Positions 27,385-36,738 of a DNA stretch of 64,000 nt are shown here, one piece after another. The DNA is taken from assembly GCA_015057505.1 (NCBI GenBank), contig SVEG01000010.1, positions 47,840 through 111,839 of the forward strand. The letters are read 5' to 3'. This DNA is from Lachnospiraceae bacterium (GTDB taxonomy: Bacteria > Bacillota > Clostridia > Lachnospirales > Lachnospiraceae). Under the pieces are notes generated by a model that saw only the letters and a list, made by a program, of their open reading frames with translations, had not been told where the DNA came from and ran no database searches. Each line of letters begins with the position of its first letter. The first letter of the stretch is position 1. The translations under genes and the position numbers were made by a program.

Positions 27385-29472
27385 TTATTCTGAATAATTT
27401 GCCTTTACGTATTCTTTAATGTCATCTCTCTCCTCAAGCATACGACAGCCTACAATAAACTCTCCGTCATTATCGGTAACACGGATTACACAACCATACA
27501 ACTGTCTCGCAGAGCCAAGGTCGAAATTATTAATCTTTACCGTAACATGCTGTCCCTTTGAGTCATGCAATGCTACATTACGTGAGGATAACGCAAAACC
27601 TCCTGCGCTTATATTTACCATCTTACCGTCAAAAGAATCGCCTGACTCATCAATTCGGATGTTACATGTATTCTTAATCGGCATTCTCGGGTGTTTTCTT
27701 CGATTCACTACCCTAGGATTACCCTCGGTAATAATCTTATAATAGCCATCATTACTTTCCGTAATTCTGAATGTATCCCAGTAATACATATCATTCTTTA
27801 CAATTACAGCCAGCTGATACTTCGTCTGCTTTGATATTGTCGAACCATTTACAAGCTCAACGATAATCGTATCCGTATCTGCATCAGCACTTACCACACA
27901 ACCTTTACATTCAGACTGTGCACCTGATTTATCTTTCAAAGTCAAATGCATTCCCGGCTCAATATCTTTAACACCCATGAAACCGCCTGCACCAAGCTCT
28001 TCAACAAGTTTGCCAACAACAGCTTCAATATGCTCAACATTAGCAGAAGTCTCTTCGTACTTACTTCTCATAACCTTGGTATTCTCATCCGCATCCTGAA
28101 TACTTTCCGTCATAAGGTGCATAACTTCTGTAACCTGACGCATATTCTCAACCATGTTGCGGTTAGACTTCTCAACTTCCTGCATAGCTTTATCCACAAC
28201 CTGAACATTATCACCAAGTTTAATGGAATCCTGTGTAATGTTGGTAACACTCTCATTAACTTTAAGTATCTTGGTAAGTGTGTTATTAATAATATCAAGA
28301 GTCTTGGAAATCGACTCTGTCATTCTCTCAGATGTTGATTCAAGATTAATAAGCGCTGTCATGATACTTGTGGAAGAATCCTTGGTTCCTTCACTTAAGT
28401 TTCTAATCTCATCAGCAACAACAGCAAAACCCTTACCTGCTTCTCCTGCTCTTGCTGCCTCAATCGATGCATTAAGTGCCAAAAGATTGGTCTGGCTTGT
28501 AATCTTCTCGATCGTTCCCGTCTCATTCTTAACCATCTCAAATTCATTCTTAAATTCTTTAAGAATCCTATCTACCTCTGCCGACAAATCTGCCATCTCA
28601 TTGGTTGAACGAACAACATCCTCAAGCTGCTCTGAGCTTCCCTTGGCATTGGTAACCGACTGTTGCATAAGTACAACAATTTCCTGGATAAGTGAAGCCG
28701 CATTCTCAACCTGGTTATTAATTGTCTCCGTCATCTCAAGCGAAGAATCCGTCTTATCACGCAGTACTTCATTGTTCGAAGCAAGCTGAGCCATACTGCC
28801 GACTACACTATTGGCACTCTGTCTGTTCTCTTCTGCAAGCTCTCTTACAACAGTTACACCGTCAACAATTGAACCACTTGCAACCTTAACGGTCTCAATA
28901 CTGTGTACAACCTTATTAAGATTGCCTTCCACGGAATTAAGCAAAGCCTTCTCCGACTTCATAAGATATCCTAAAGAAGACATGAAACTCGCATAACAAA
29001 GAATTGTACATGCAAGCTGAACTTCAAAATCTGCCATGGTTCTGTCCGTCTGCTGTCCCATAACCATTGTCTTTACCAAAACACCTATAATAACCAAAAC
29101 ATTGGCTATCTGAACCCTTATTAACAGACCTCTGTCCTTATAGAGAATCAGCATACCTGCAACCGGAAAAACATATGAGAATGTAATGGCTGTCTCTGCC
29201 GTAAACATAACAAATGCAAAAAATACACCATATCCAATTGCAATAATCTCTTTAAACAATTGGGTATGCATACCTCTTATCTTAAGAGCAATTATACCAA
29301 TAGCAATCGGTATCCATGCCAAAACCAAAAACACTATGTAAAACTGTGCTGTCTTGGCAGCTTTCAGAACCTCTATGGCATATGCCACACTTAAAATTGC
29401 AACAATGGCAATCCATATCGCTAATGCACGTTTATTAGCGAGTTTTTGAAACTCTTTCTCGTTATACTCCAT
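27385..29472 (-). CDS. Methyl-accepting chemotaxis protein with C-terminal PilZ domain
   Basis: 695 residues from the ATG at 29472, which follows GAAAGGAG. About six membrane segments fill residues 18-195 with little outside the membrane. The signalling hairpin (about 220-510) contains the conserved tip [20 protein letters not shown] that contacts CheA/CheW. The C-terminal 100 residues are a PilZ domain: RRKHPR (RxxxR type) then NISAGGF (D/NxSxxG), the two c-di-GMP-binding motifs, both intact. So the receptor probably reads c-di-GMP or couples it to the chemotaxis kinase. No che genes are in the window. It has its own transcript between terminators. Confidence 0.9.
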   Translation of the reverse strand: MEYNEKEFQKLANKRALAIWIAIVAILSVAYAIEVLKAAKTAQFYIVFLVLAWIPIAIGIIALKIRGMHTQLFKEIIAIGYGVFFAFVMFTAETAITFSYVFPVAGMLILYKDRGLLIRVQIANVLVIIGVLVKTMVMGQQTDRTMADFEVQLACTILCYASFMSSLGYLMKSEKALLNSVEGNLNKVVHSIETVKVASGSIVDGVTVVRELAEENRQSANSVVGSMAQLASNNEVLRDKTDSSLEMTETINNQVENAASLIQEIVVLMQQSVTNAKGSSEQLEDVVRSTNEMADLSAEVDRILKEFKNEFEMVKNETGTIEKITSQTNLLALNASIEAARAGEAGKGFAVVADEIRNLSEGTKDSSTSIMTALINLESTSERMTESISKTLDIINNTLTKILKVNESVTNITQDSIKLGDNVQVVDKAMQEVEKSNRNMVENMRQVTEVMHLMTESIQDADENTKVMRSKYEETSANVEHIEAVVGKLVEELGAGGFMGVKDIEPGMHLTLKDKSGAQSECKGCVVSADADTDTIIVELVNGSTISKQTKYQLAVIVKNDMYYWDTFRITESNDGYYKIITEGNPRVVNRRKHPRMPIKNTCNIRIDESGDSFDGKMVNISAGGFALSSRNVALHDSKGQHVTVKINNFDLGSARQLYGCVIRVTDNDGEFIVGCRMLEERDDIKEYVKANYSE

Positions 29473-29585
29473 ATTTTCTCCTTTCGTAAATACGACTCCC
29501 GTCAACATTCCAATTAATGTCAAACATATATACATAAGTATACAACTTTTGACAGAATTTTTCCAGTATTTTATTGTAATTATGC

Positions 29586-29621
29586 AAAAAGCGACAACTG
29601 CCATACGCACTTGTCGTTTTT
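29586..29621 (-). terminator. Rho-independent terminator of the rlmD-like gene
   Basis: On the minus strand AAAAACGACAA and TTGTCGCTTTTT form a stem around a 13-base loop, ending in CTTTTTG, 14 bases past the stop codon. Confidence 0.85.
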
Positions 29622-29634
29622 AACTGTTTTGATT

Positions 29635-30999
29635 CTATTTCTTTGAATTTAAAAGACACACTGTCTCACAATGGGTTGAATTTGGAAACATATCAACCAC
29701 TTGCACATCACTCACCTTATAACCCAGCACCTCAAGTCTCGCAAGGTCTCTTGCGAGTGTCGCAGAATCGCAGGACACATAAACAATCCGCTTGGGTTCC
29801 ATACCTGCAATTGTATTAAGCACGGCCTCCTCACAACCTTTTCGTGGCGGGTCAACCACAACAACATCAGCCTTGCCCCTGTTCTTTACATACCAGTCGG
29901 GCAAAACCTCTTCTGCCTTACCTACAAAGAATTCCGTATTCTCAAAGCCGTTAAGCTTCGCATTCTCTATTGCATCACAGATAGCCTCGGGCACAATCTC
30001 GATACCGTATACCTCCTTTGCCTTTTGCGCGAGGAAAAGTGAAATCGTACCGATACCGCAGTACACATCCCATACAGTCTCTCCGCCCGTAAGTCCGGCA
30101 AATTCAAGTGCCTTCCCATACAAACGCTCCGTCTGTACAGGATTAACCTGAAAGAACGCAAGCGGCGAAATTCTGTAAAACACGTCGCCGATTCGGTCAG
30201 TAATGTAGTCCTCGCCCCAAAGCTTTATAAGCTCCTTGCCGAGAATTACGTTCGTTTTCTCTGTATTAACATTTATGAAAATACTCTTTACTCCGTCTAT
30301 GCCGCACAGCTCCCTGACAAGCTCGTCCGCATGTGCAAGTTTGCGTCCATTGCAGACAATACACACCATAATTTCGCCCGTTTTAAAGCCCTTACGGGTA
30401 AATACATGGCGAACCAGTCCCGAATGATTCTCCTCATCATACGGCGCTATATTATACTTCTCCATATGTGCCAGAACCTTCTCAAGCACATTCTTATTCT
30501 CAGTTACACCAAGCGCGCAATCATCACTCTCAATAATTGCATGTGTACGTCCCGCATAAAAGCCCGCAATAATCTTCCCGCTCTTATTTCGTCCTATCGG
30601 GAACTGTGCCTTATTTCTATATCTAAACGGCTCATCCATTCCGATAATGGGGTGCATCGTGTAGTCGGTTATTTTGCCGATACGTTCAATATTATTCTTG
30701 ACCTTATTCTGCTTAAACTCAAGTTGCTTGGCATAGGACATCGCCTGAAGCTGACAACCGCCGCACTGACGCGCAACTGCACACTTAGGTTCAACTCTGA
30801 ACGGTGAGCATTCCACTATCTCCTCAAGCCTCGCATAGCCGTAAGTCTTCTTCATCTTCATAATCTTGACGCGGACTGTATCACCCACAATCGCATCTTT
30901 TATAAAAAGAGGGCAACCGTCAAGCTTGCCGATACCCTCTCCATCATGGTTCATGTCAGTTATCTGCACAACGCAGATATCATTCTTTTTTAGATCCAT
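29635..30999 (-). CDS. rlmD: 23S rRNA (uracil-5-)-methyltransferase, RlmD/RumA family
   Basis: 454 residues. An N-terminal TRAM domain (1-60) binds RNA; a cysteine cluster C73-x5-C79-x2-C82 plus C162 fits the [4Fe-4S] site of the family; the SAM-binding methyltransferase domain has VWDVYCGIGTISLFLA near 310-325, VVDPPRKG near 385 and the catalytic Cys in YVSCDSATLARDL near 415. Firmicutes members (RlmCD) methylate 23S rRNA U747 and U1939, or only one. It starts five bases after the YhaM-type gene, so they are cotranscribed. Position specificity cannot be read from the sequence. Confidence 0.92.
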   Translation of the reverse strand: MDLKKNDICVVQITDMNHDGEGIGKLDGCPLFIKDAIVGDTVRVKIMKMKKTYGYARLEEIVECSPFRVEPKCAVARQCGGCQLQAMSYAKQLEFKQNKVKNNIERIGKITDYTMHPIIGMDEPFRYRNKAQFPIGRNKSGKIIAGFYAGRTHAIIESDDCALGVTENKNVLEKVLAHMEKYNIAPYDEENHSGLVRHVFTRKGFKTGEIMVCIVCNGRKLAHADELVRELCGIDGVKSIFINVNTEKTNVILGKELIKLWGEDYITDRIGDVFYRISPLAFFQVNPVQTERLYGKALEFAGLTGGETVWDVYCGIGTISLFLAQKAKEVYGIEIVPEAICDAIENAKLNGFENTEFFVGKAEEVLPDWYVKNRGKADVVVVDPPRKGCEEAVLNTIAGMEPKRIVYVSCDSATLARDLARLEVLGYKVSDVQVVDMFPNSTHCETVCLLNSKK

Positions 31000-31004
31000 A
31001 GTCT

Positions 31005-31958
31005 CTATTCTACTCCAAGTGTTCTTCTTACATTAGTGTCTAACAGACGATTAAAACCAAGCCAGTCATTATTATCTGCATTACTGCTTAACAATTCCTT
31101 CATCGTCTGAATCTTCGCATCCGTGTTGTCAGCATAGTGAAGCGCAAGTGCCTCGATTATGGCAGGTTTCTTCGGAGAACCGTACTCGTACTCACCATGA
31201 TGTGCTAAAATACAATGCTTAACCTCTGCTGCAAGTTGCTTCGGGAACCCCGGAATCGTGCTTATTGCTGCAGATACCTTCTCCGTACCAATGATGATAT
31301 GTCCAAGAAGCTGTCCATCGTCCGTATAATCATTAACCGGGAAATCGGAAATCTCCCAAATCTTGCCTATATCATGAAGCATCGCTACCGTAATAAGCAA
31401 ATCACGCTTAAGCACCGCGCCGTAATTCATGCTGTAAAAATCACAAAGCTTCGCCACACTTAAAGTATGCTCCAAAAGTCCGCCGATAAATCCATGATGT
31501 ACACTTTTAGCTGCGGAATGCTTCTTAAACTCTGTAATAAACTCACTATTCTCCACGAAAAATTTCTTAAGGAGAGTCTTAAGATATTCATTTTTTACAG
31601 AATTAACAAGCCCTATAAGTTCCTTATACATCTCCTCAATATCCTTCTCGGAAACAGGAAGATAATCACCTGGGACATACTCCCCCTCATGTACCTTGCG
31701 GACACGCTTGATGCTCATCTGAAGCATGCCGTTAAAGCTTGTCATATCACCCGTAACCTCGATATAATCAAGGGCATCAAAATCATCAATACCCACTGAA
31801 TTCGGGTCCCAAATCTTGGCATCGAGTGTTCCGGTCTTATCCTGTAAAAGCACCGAATCATACGGCTTACCATTCTTGGTGACCGCTGACTGTTTATTTT
31901 TACAAAGGTATATCTCTCTTACGCTCTCGCCCTCTCTTAACTGCTCAATATATCTCAT
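31005..31958 (-). CDS. 3'-5' exoribonuclease, YhaM family (OB fold plus HD domain)
   Basis: 317 residues from the ATG at 31958, which follows AAAGGAGATATT. Residues 10-110 form an OB-fold nucleic-acid-binding domain (SVLLQDKTGTLDAKIWDP). Residues 150-290 form an HD phosphohydrolase domain with HGFIGGLLEHTLSVA, then AMLHDIGKIWE, a histidine in GHIIIG, and HCILAHHGEYEYGSP, giving the metal-binding set. This matches the YhaM/CbfA family that trims RNA and single-stranded DNA from the 3' end. It lies 25 bases downstream of the HtrA-like gene and directly upstream of rlmD. Confidence 0.9.
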   Translation of the reverse strand: MRYIEQLREGESVREIYLCKNKQSAVTKNGKPYDSVLLQDKTGTLDAKIWDPNSVGIDDFDALDYIEVTGDMTSFNGMLQMSIKRVRKVHEGEYVPGDYLPVSEKDIEEMYKELIGLVNSVKNEYLKTLLKKFFVENSEFITEFKKHSAAKSVHHGFIGGLLEHTLSVAKLCDFYSMNYGAVLKRDLLITVAMLHDIGKIWEISDFPVNDYTDDGQLLGHIIIGTEKVSAAISTIPGFPKQLAAEVKHCILAHHGEYEYGSPKKPAIIEALALHYADNTDAKIQTMKELLSSNADNNDWLGFNRLLDTNVRRTLGVE

Positions 31959-31983
31959 AATATCTCCTTTAAAACCTTTATTC

Positions 31984-33390
31984 TTACTTATACGCACCAA
32001 AAATAACTTCCAGCTTAAGCTCCGTATAACCGTTCTTTCCTTTGCGCATAACGGTAACTTCTGTCATATCCCCGACAGCTATGCTCTCAATATAATTACG
32101 CATACTCTTCATAGCCATATTATTCATATCTGCCATTCCGATAATAATGTCTCCGCTCTGCATTCCTGCTGCATATGCAGGCGAATCTATTATTGTCTGT
32201 GAAACATATATACCCTGTGGTAAATTCTGTGATGCTGCAATATCTGAAGTAATATCCTGACCGAGTATTCCAAGATATGCAACCTCCCTGTTATTTGAAA
32301 TAACCTCAAGACGTCCTTTCAAATCTGAAAGCGCAAGCGCATTTAGTACATTGGAATTTTCTAATTCCGCCTCAGAACTCAAAACCACACCTATAAGTTC
32401 ACCATTAAGATTAATCAAAAATCCGTTACCCTCATTACTCTTAATTACACTTGTGTCAAGACGGCGGTATACCGCATCCACAGACTGAATTGTGTTTCTG
32501 ACAGTTGTAACAACACCGTAAGACATCGTATACATATATCCCATGGGATTACCGATTGCTATAACCGGGTCACCCTGCTTTACATTATAGGAATTACCAA
32601 GTGTAACAGCCTTAATCTTACCAAGCGAATGCTCATCAAACAATACCGTATCCACACATATAACAGCCATATTACTGCTTACGTCGTACATACGGACAGC
32701 TGCATTACATGAAAATCCGCCAAAAAAACTTACTTTTATAAAATTCGCATCTTTTACACTGTCCCAATCGGTCAGGATAAAAACTGTATTCTCCGTAATA
32801 TTGTAAATAATTCCCGAGGTATTCTCTGACTCCTCATAGAGATTATCCATGATATCAGTACTACTCTTAACCGATGTTATTGTTACAACGGAATTGTTGG
32901 CCTCTGTTACGACCTCATACATTCTGCCAAAAAGCTTCTGGTAATCCGTCAATTCCAATTCCTTCTCTGCCAACGCCTGCTTTATAAGCTCTTTAACCTC
33001 TTCCTCAGACAAATACTTTGGCTCCTCTACAGCACCACCGTCTGTTGTAGGCTCTTCATCCGTAGTACTCTGTTCTTCAGTAGACGTAGGCTCTGTTGTC
33101 GTCTGCGGCTGTTCCGACGTCGAAGGCTCTGTTGTATCATCATCCTTCGGAATAACCACCTTATCTTCAGGGGTGGTTGTCTCCTCAGGCTTCTCGATTG
33201 TCTGTTGCACATAAGGGAGTACAAAAGCAAAAGTAACCGCTCCCATACATCCAAATGCCGCACCAAGCACAATTATTCCTATCAGCTTAATAAAAAAATT
33301 CTTTTTTTTCTTAGGTTTTTCTATAATACGTTCTTTTACAAATTCGTATTCTTGCGTATCCTGTCTTTGTTCATCTCTGTTATCAGCCAT
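31984..33390 (-). CDS. HtrA/DegP-like membrane protein without catalytic triad, with PDZ domain
   Basis: 468 residues. A lysine-rich cytoplasmic start, one membrane segment (33-60), an extracellular Thr/Glu/Pro-rich linker (70-120), a trypsin-like domain (about 155-350) and a PDZ domain (about 375-465). The protease fold is recognisable by VITSVK, PVIAIGNPMGYMYTMSYGVV and LNGELIGVV, but the triad is lost: the His position in the ILTxxH strand reads ILTDWDSV (205-212), the Asp position reads SNMAVICV (239-246), and the GNSGGP loop reads NEGNGFL (319-325), with no nucleophile serine. It is probably a binding or scaffold protein outside the membrane. It starts the htrA-like/yhaM/rlmD transcript; GAGGAG precedes the ATG. 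Confidence 0.85.
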   Translation of the reverse strand: MADNRDEQRQDTQEYEFVKERIIEKPKKKKNFFIKLIGIIVLGAAFGCMGAVTFAFVLPYVQQTIEKPEETTTPEDKVVIPKDDDTTEPSTSEQPQTTTEPTSTEEQSTTDEEPTTDGGAVEEPKYLSEEEVKELIKQALAEKELELTDYQKLFGRMYEVVTEANNSVVTITSVKSSTDIMDNLYEESENTSGIIYNITENTVFILTDWDSVKDANFIKVSFFGGFSCNAAVRMYDVSSNMAVICVDTVLFDEHSLGKIKAVTLGNSYNVKQGDPVIAIGNPMGYMYTMSYGVVTTVRNTIQSVDAVYRRLDTSVIKSNEGNGFLINLNGELIGVVLSSEAELENSNVLNALALSDLKGRLEVISNNREVAYLGILGQDITSDIAASQNLPQGIYVSQTIIDSPAYAAGMQSGDIIIGMADMNNMAMKSMRNYIESIAVGDMTEVTVMRKGKNGYTELKLEVIFGAYK

Positions 33391-33620
33391 ATTTATCTCC
33401 TCATAAATACACCGGGTACTTTAAAGTCGTATTGTAAATTATACCTCTTGCATATGAACAATTTATGAATTGTATGTAAACATTACCTTTTTATTTTACT
33501 CTTTTATAGATAAATTGGCAAGTAATCCTTTTCTTTTACCCGTAAATATTTTATAATGTTTTATATATGTTCATATTGTATATATATTTAATTTGTCATA
33601 AGAATCGCAGGGGTATTACC

Positions 33621-35993
33621 ATGAACAAAAAAGCACTTACTACTTTAGAATATAACAAAATAATATTAAAACTGGAGGACTTCGCCGCATCAGCACCCGG
33701 CAAAGAAATGTGCCGTGCACTGCTTCCGTCTTCCGACATTGAGATTGTCAGACAGACCCAGAAGGAAACGGCAGATGCACTGCTTCGAATCATCAAAAAA
33801 GGCAGTCTCTCCTTTGCCGGCATAAAGAACATAGGCCCGTCACTTAAGCGTCTTGCCATTGGAAGTTCCCTCGGCATGGGCGAGCTTCTTGCCATTGCAT
33901 CTCTGCTTGAAGCGACTGCAAGAGTTAAAGCTTTTTCAAGCAAATTATCAGAGGAGGACCCGGAGGATTCTCTCGACGAGCGCTTTTCTTTGCTTAACCC
34001 GATTCCGACGCTTATGCACGATATTCAGCGATGCATTGTCTCTGATGAGGAGATGAGTGACGAAGCAAGCCCCGCTCTTAAGAGCATCCGTCGCTCAATC
34101 CAGGCTGCCAATGCCAAAATCCGCTCGCAGCTCAATGCTTTTGTTGCGGATAATGAGACACGTACTTTCCTTCAGGAAAATGTTGTAACCATGCGTAACG
34201 GACGTTTTTGTATCCCAGTTAAGCAGGAATACCGCGGTCAGGTTCCCGGCATGATTCACGACCAGTCCTCAAGCGGCTCCACTCTTTTTGTTGAGCCCAT
34301 GGCTATCGTTAAACTCAACAATGATTTAAAAGAACTTGCCATCAAAGAACAGGAAGAAATTGAACGTATTCTTGCCGTTTTGAGCAACGAAGCTGCCGAG
34401 TATATCGAACAGTTGCAGGATAACCTTACCACTCTTACAGAGCTTGATTTTATCTTTGCAAAAGCAGCTTTTGCAAGAACTTATAAGGGCTCTATGCCCA
34501 TTTACAACACTAACGGAATTATCGATTTGAAGGATGCAAGACACCCTCTTATCGATCCAAAAAAGGTTGTTCCGTCCAACATATGGCTTGGCAAGGATTT
34601 TGATCTTTTGATTGTTACGGGTCCCAACACAGGCGGTAAGACGGTTTCACTTAAGACCGTTGGCCTTCTCTCACTCATGGGACAGGCAGGCCTTCACATT
34701 CCTGCCTATGATGGTTCCAAGCTTGCACTTTTTAACGAAATTTACGCAGACATCGGTGACGAGCAGAGTATTGAGCAAAGCTTAAGCACTTTCTCATCAC
34801 ACATGACCAATATAGTTTCGATTCTTGAAAATGTTGACAGCAATTCGCTTGTACTCTTTGATGAGCTCGGTTCAGGCACTGACCCTGTCGAGGGTGCTGC
34901 TCTTGCCATGTCTGTTTTATCGTTTTTGCATAATATGCAGGTAAGAACAATGGCGACTACGCATTACAGTGAGCTTAAGCTTTTTGCTCTTTCCACAGAA
35001 GGTGTTGAGAATGCCTGTTGCGAATTCAATGTGGAAACATTACAGCCTACTTACAGGCTTTTAATCGGCATCCCTGGTAAAAGTAACGCTTTTGCGATTT
35101 CCAAAAAACTCGGACTTCCCGAGTTTATTATCGAAGATGCCAAAAACCGCATTACCGAGCAGAACATTTCCTTCGAAGATTTGCTTGCCGACCTCGAGAG
35201 TAGCCGTATAACGATTGAGAAAGAGCGTGCAGAAACAGAAGCCTATAAGGCTGAGATTACACAGCTTCGCGCCCGTTTACAGCAAAAAGAAGAGCGTATC
35301 GACGAACGTCGTGACAACATAATCCGCAAGGCCAATGAAGAAGCTCAGGAAATTCTTCGCGAAGCCAAGGCTTTTGCAGACGAAAGTATCCGCAAGTTTA
35401 ACAAGGGCTTAAGCGGCAAAGATATGGAAGCCGAACGAAGCAATATCCGTGGCAAACTCGAAGCCGTTGACAACAAACTTGCCCTTAAGAAAGAGGCTCC
35501 CAAGAATTCCAAAGAGGTCAAGCCCTCCGACTTACATCTCGGCGATGAAATCATGGTGTTATCCATGGGGCTTAAAGGCACTGTTACCACCCTGCCCAAT
35601 GCCAAGGGTGATTTTACGGTCCAGATGGGTATTTTAAAATCACAGGTTAATATTAAGGGTGTTGCGCTCATAGCAGAGGCTCCTGCCGGCAAGAAACAAG
35701 CTTCCCGCAAAACTTCTGTTACCGGTAAATTCTCAAAAAGTTCCACGATTTCAGCGGAAATTAATCTTATCGGCAAAACTACCGACGAAGCCATTGCCGC
35801 GCTCGACAAATACCTCGACGATGCGTATCTTTCACATTTGTCACAGGTGCGTGTTGTTCACGGCAAAGGTACGGGTGCTTTACGGCAAGCCGTACATTCT
35901 CATTTAAAACGGCTTAAATATGTCGCTTCATACCGCCTCGGCGCTTTTGGCGAAGGCGACGCCGGCGTTACAATAGTAGAATTCAAACAATAA
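33621..35993 (+). CDS. mutS2: MutS2 family protein
   Basis: 790 residues from the ATG at 33621 (CAGGGG upstream). Core and clamp domains lead to the MutS ATPase with Walker A TGPNTGGKT near 335 and VLFDELGSGTDP (Walker B) near 415. A coiled-coil (about 505-610) is followed by a KOW-like segment (LHLGDEIMVLSMGLKG) and the C-terminal Smr nuclease domain with INLIGKTTDEA and VRVVHGKGTGALR. The mismatch-reading domain I of MutS is absent, as expected. Firmicutes MutS2 acts in recombination control and in rescue of collided ribosomes. TATAAT at 33552-33557 is a possible -10 box. The response regulator gene follows after 23 bases. Confidence 0.96.
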   Translation: MNKKALTTLEYNKIILKLEDFAASAPGKEMCRALLPSSDIEIVRQTQKETADALLRIIKKGSLSFAGIKNIGPSLKRLAIGSSLGMGELLAIASLLEATARVKAFSSKLSEEDPEDSLDERFSLLNPIPTLMHDIQRCIVSDEEMSDEASPALKSIRRSIQAANAKIRSQLNAFVADNETRTFLQENVVTMRNGRFCIPVKQEYRGQVPGMIHDQSSSGSTLFVEPMAIVKLNNDLKELAIKEQEEIERILAVLSNEAAEYIEQLQDNLTTLTELDFIFAKAAFARTYKGSMPIYNTNGIIDLKDARHPLIDPKKVVPSNIWLGKDFDLLIVTGPNTGGKTVSLKTVGLLSLMGQAGLHIPAYDGSKLALFNEIYADIGDEQSIEQSLSTFSSHMTNIVSILENVDSNSLVLFDELGSGTDPVEGAALAMSVLSFLHNMQVRTMATTHYSELKLFALSTEGVENACCEFNVETLQPTYRLLIGIPGKSNAFAISKKLGLPEFIIEDAKNRITEQNISFEDLLADLESSRITIEKERAETEAYKAEITQLRARLQQKEERIDERRDNIIRKANEEAQEILREAKAFADESIRKFNKGLSGKDMEAERSNIRGKLEAVDNKLALKKEAPKNSKEVKPSDLHLGDEIMVLSMGLKGTVTTLPNAKGDFTVQMGILKSQVNIKGVALIAEAPAGKKQASRKTSVTGKFSKSSTISAEINLIGKTTDEAIAALDKYLDDAYLSHLSQVRVVHGKGTGALRQAVHSHLKRLKYVASYRLGAFGEGDAGVTIVEFKQ

Positions 35994-36016
35994 TTAATTA
36001 ACGGGAGGGGTATACA

Positions 36017-36727
36017 ATGCCTGCAAAACAGAAAATCCTAATTGTGGATGATGATACCAATATTGCTGAGCTCATTTCTCTTTACCTGATAAAAGAGTGC
36101 TTTGACACCCATATGGTTCATGACGGAGAAGAAGCACTTACGGCATTTAGGGAATTTGAACCGAATCTTATTTTGCTAGATTTGATGCTTCCGGGCATCG
36201 ACGGCTATCAGGTTTGCCGTGAGATAAGAAAGACCTCTAATGTCCCCATTATCATGCTTTCCGCCAAGGGTGAAATCTTTGATAAGGTCCTCGGTCTCGA
36301 ACTCGGTGCCGACGACTACATGATTAAGCCTTTTGATTCCAAGGAGCTTGTTGCTCGAGTAAAGGCAGTACTTCGCCGTTACCAGCAGCCTGCAACAAGT
36401 ACGGATATTTCCGCCACAGATACCAATGTCGTGGAATACCCTGATTTGAATATCAACCTTTCCAACTACTCGGTTATCTACGAAGGCAAAAATATCGAAA
36501 TGCCTCCCAAGGAGCTTGAACTTTTGTATTTTCTCGCTTCCTCACCGAACCATGTTTTCACAAGAGAACAGTTACTTGATAACATCTGGGGATACGAATA
36601 TATTGGTGACACCCGTACCGTAGACGTTCACATTAAGCGTCTCCGCGAGAAAATCCATGACCACGAGCAGTGGAGAATTGCCACCGTATGGGGCATTGGT
36701 TATCGTTTTGAATATCAAAAAAGATAG
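36017..36727 (+). CDS. Response regulator, OmpR/PhoB family
   Basis: 236 residues. The receiver domain (1-120) has the acidic pair DDD at 11-13, the phosphorylation site Asp55 in LILLDLMLPG and the Lys in IKPF near 106. The C-terminal winged helix (135-235) has the OmpR-type pattern PPKELELLYFLASSPNHVF and DVHIKRLREKI. It is encoded 11 bases before its sensor kinase and 23 bases after mutS2, with GGGAGGGG upstream of the ATG. The stimulus and regulon are unknown. Confidence 0.95.
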   Translation: MPAKQKILIVDDDTNIAELISLYLIKECFDTHMVHDGEEALTAFREFEPNLILLDLMLPGIDGYQVCREIRKTSNVPIIMLSAKGEIFDKVLGLELGADDYMIKPFDSKELVARVKAVLRRYQQPATSTDISATDTNVVEYPDLNINLSNYSVIYEGKNIEMPPKELELLYFLASSPNHVFTREQLLDNIWGYEYIGDTRTVDVHIKRLREKIHDHEQWRIATVWGIGYRFEYQKR

Positions 36728-36738
36728 AGGTTTTACTT

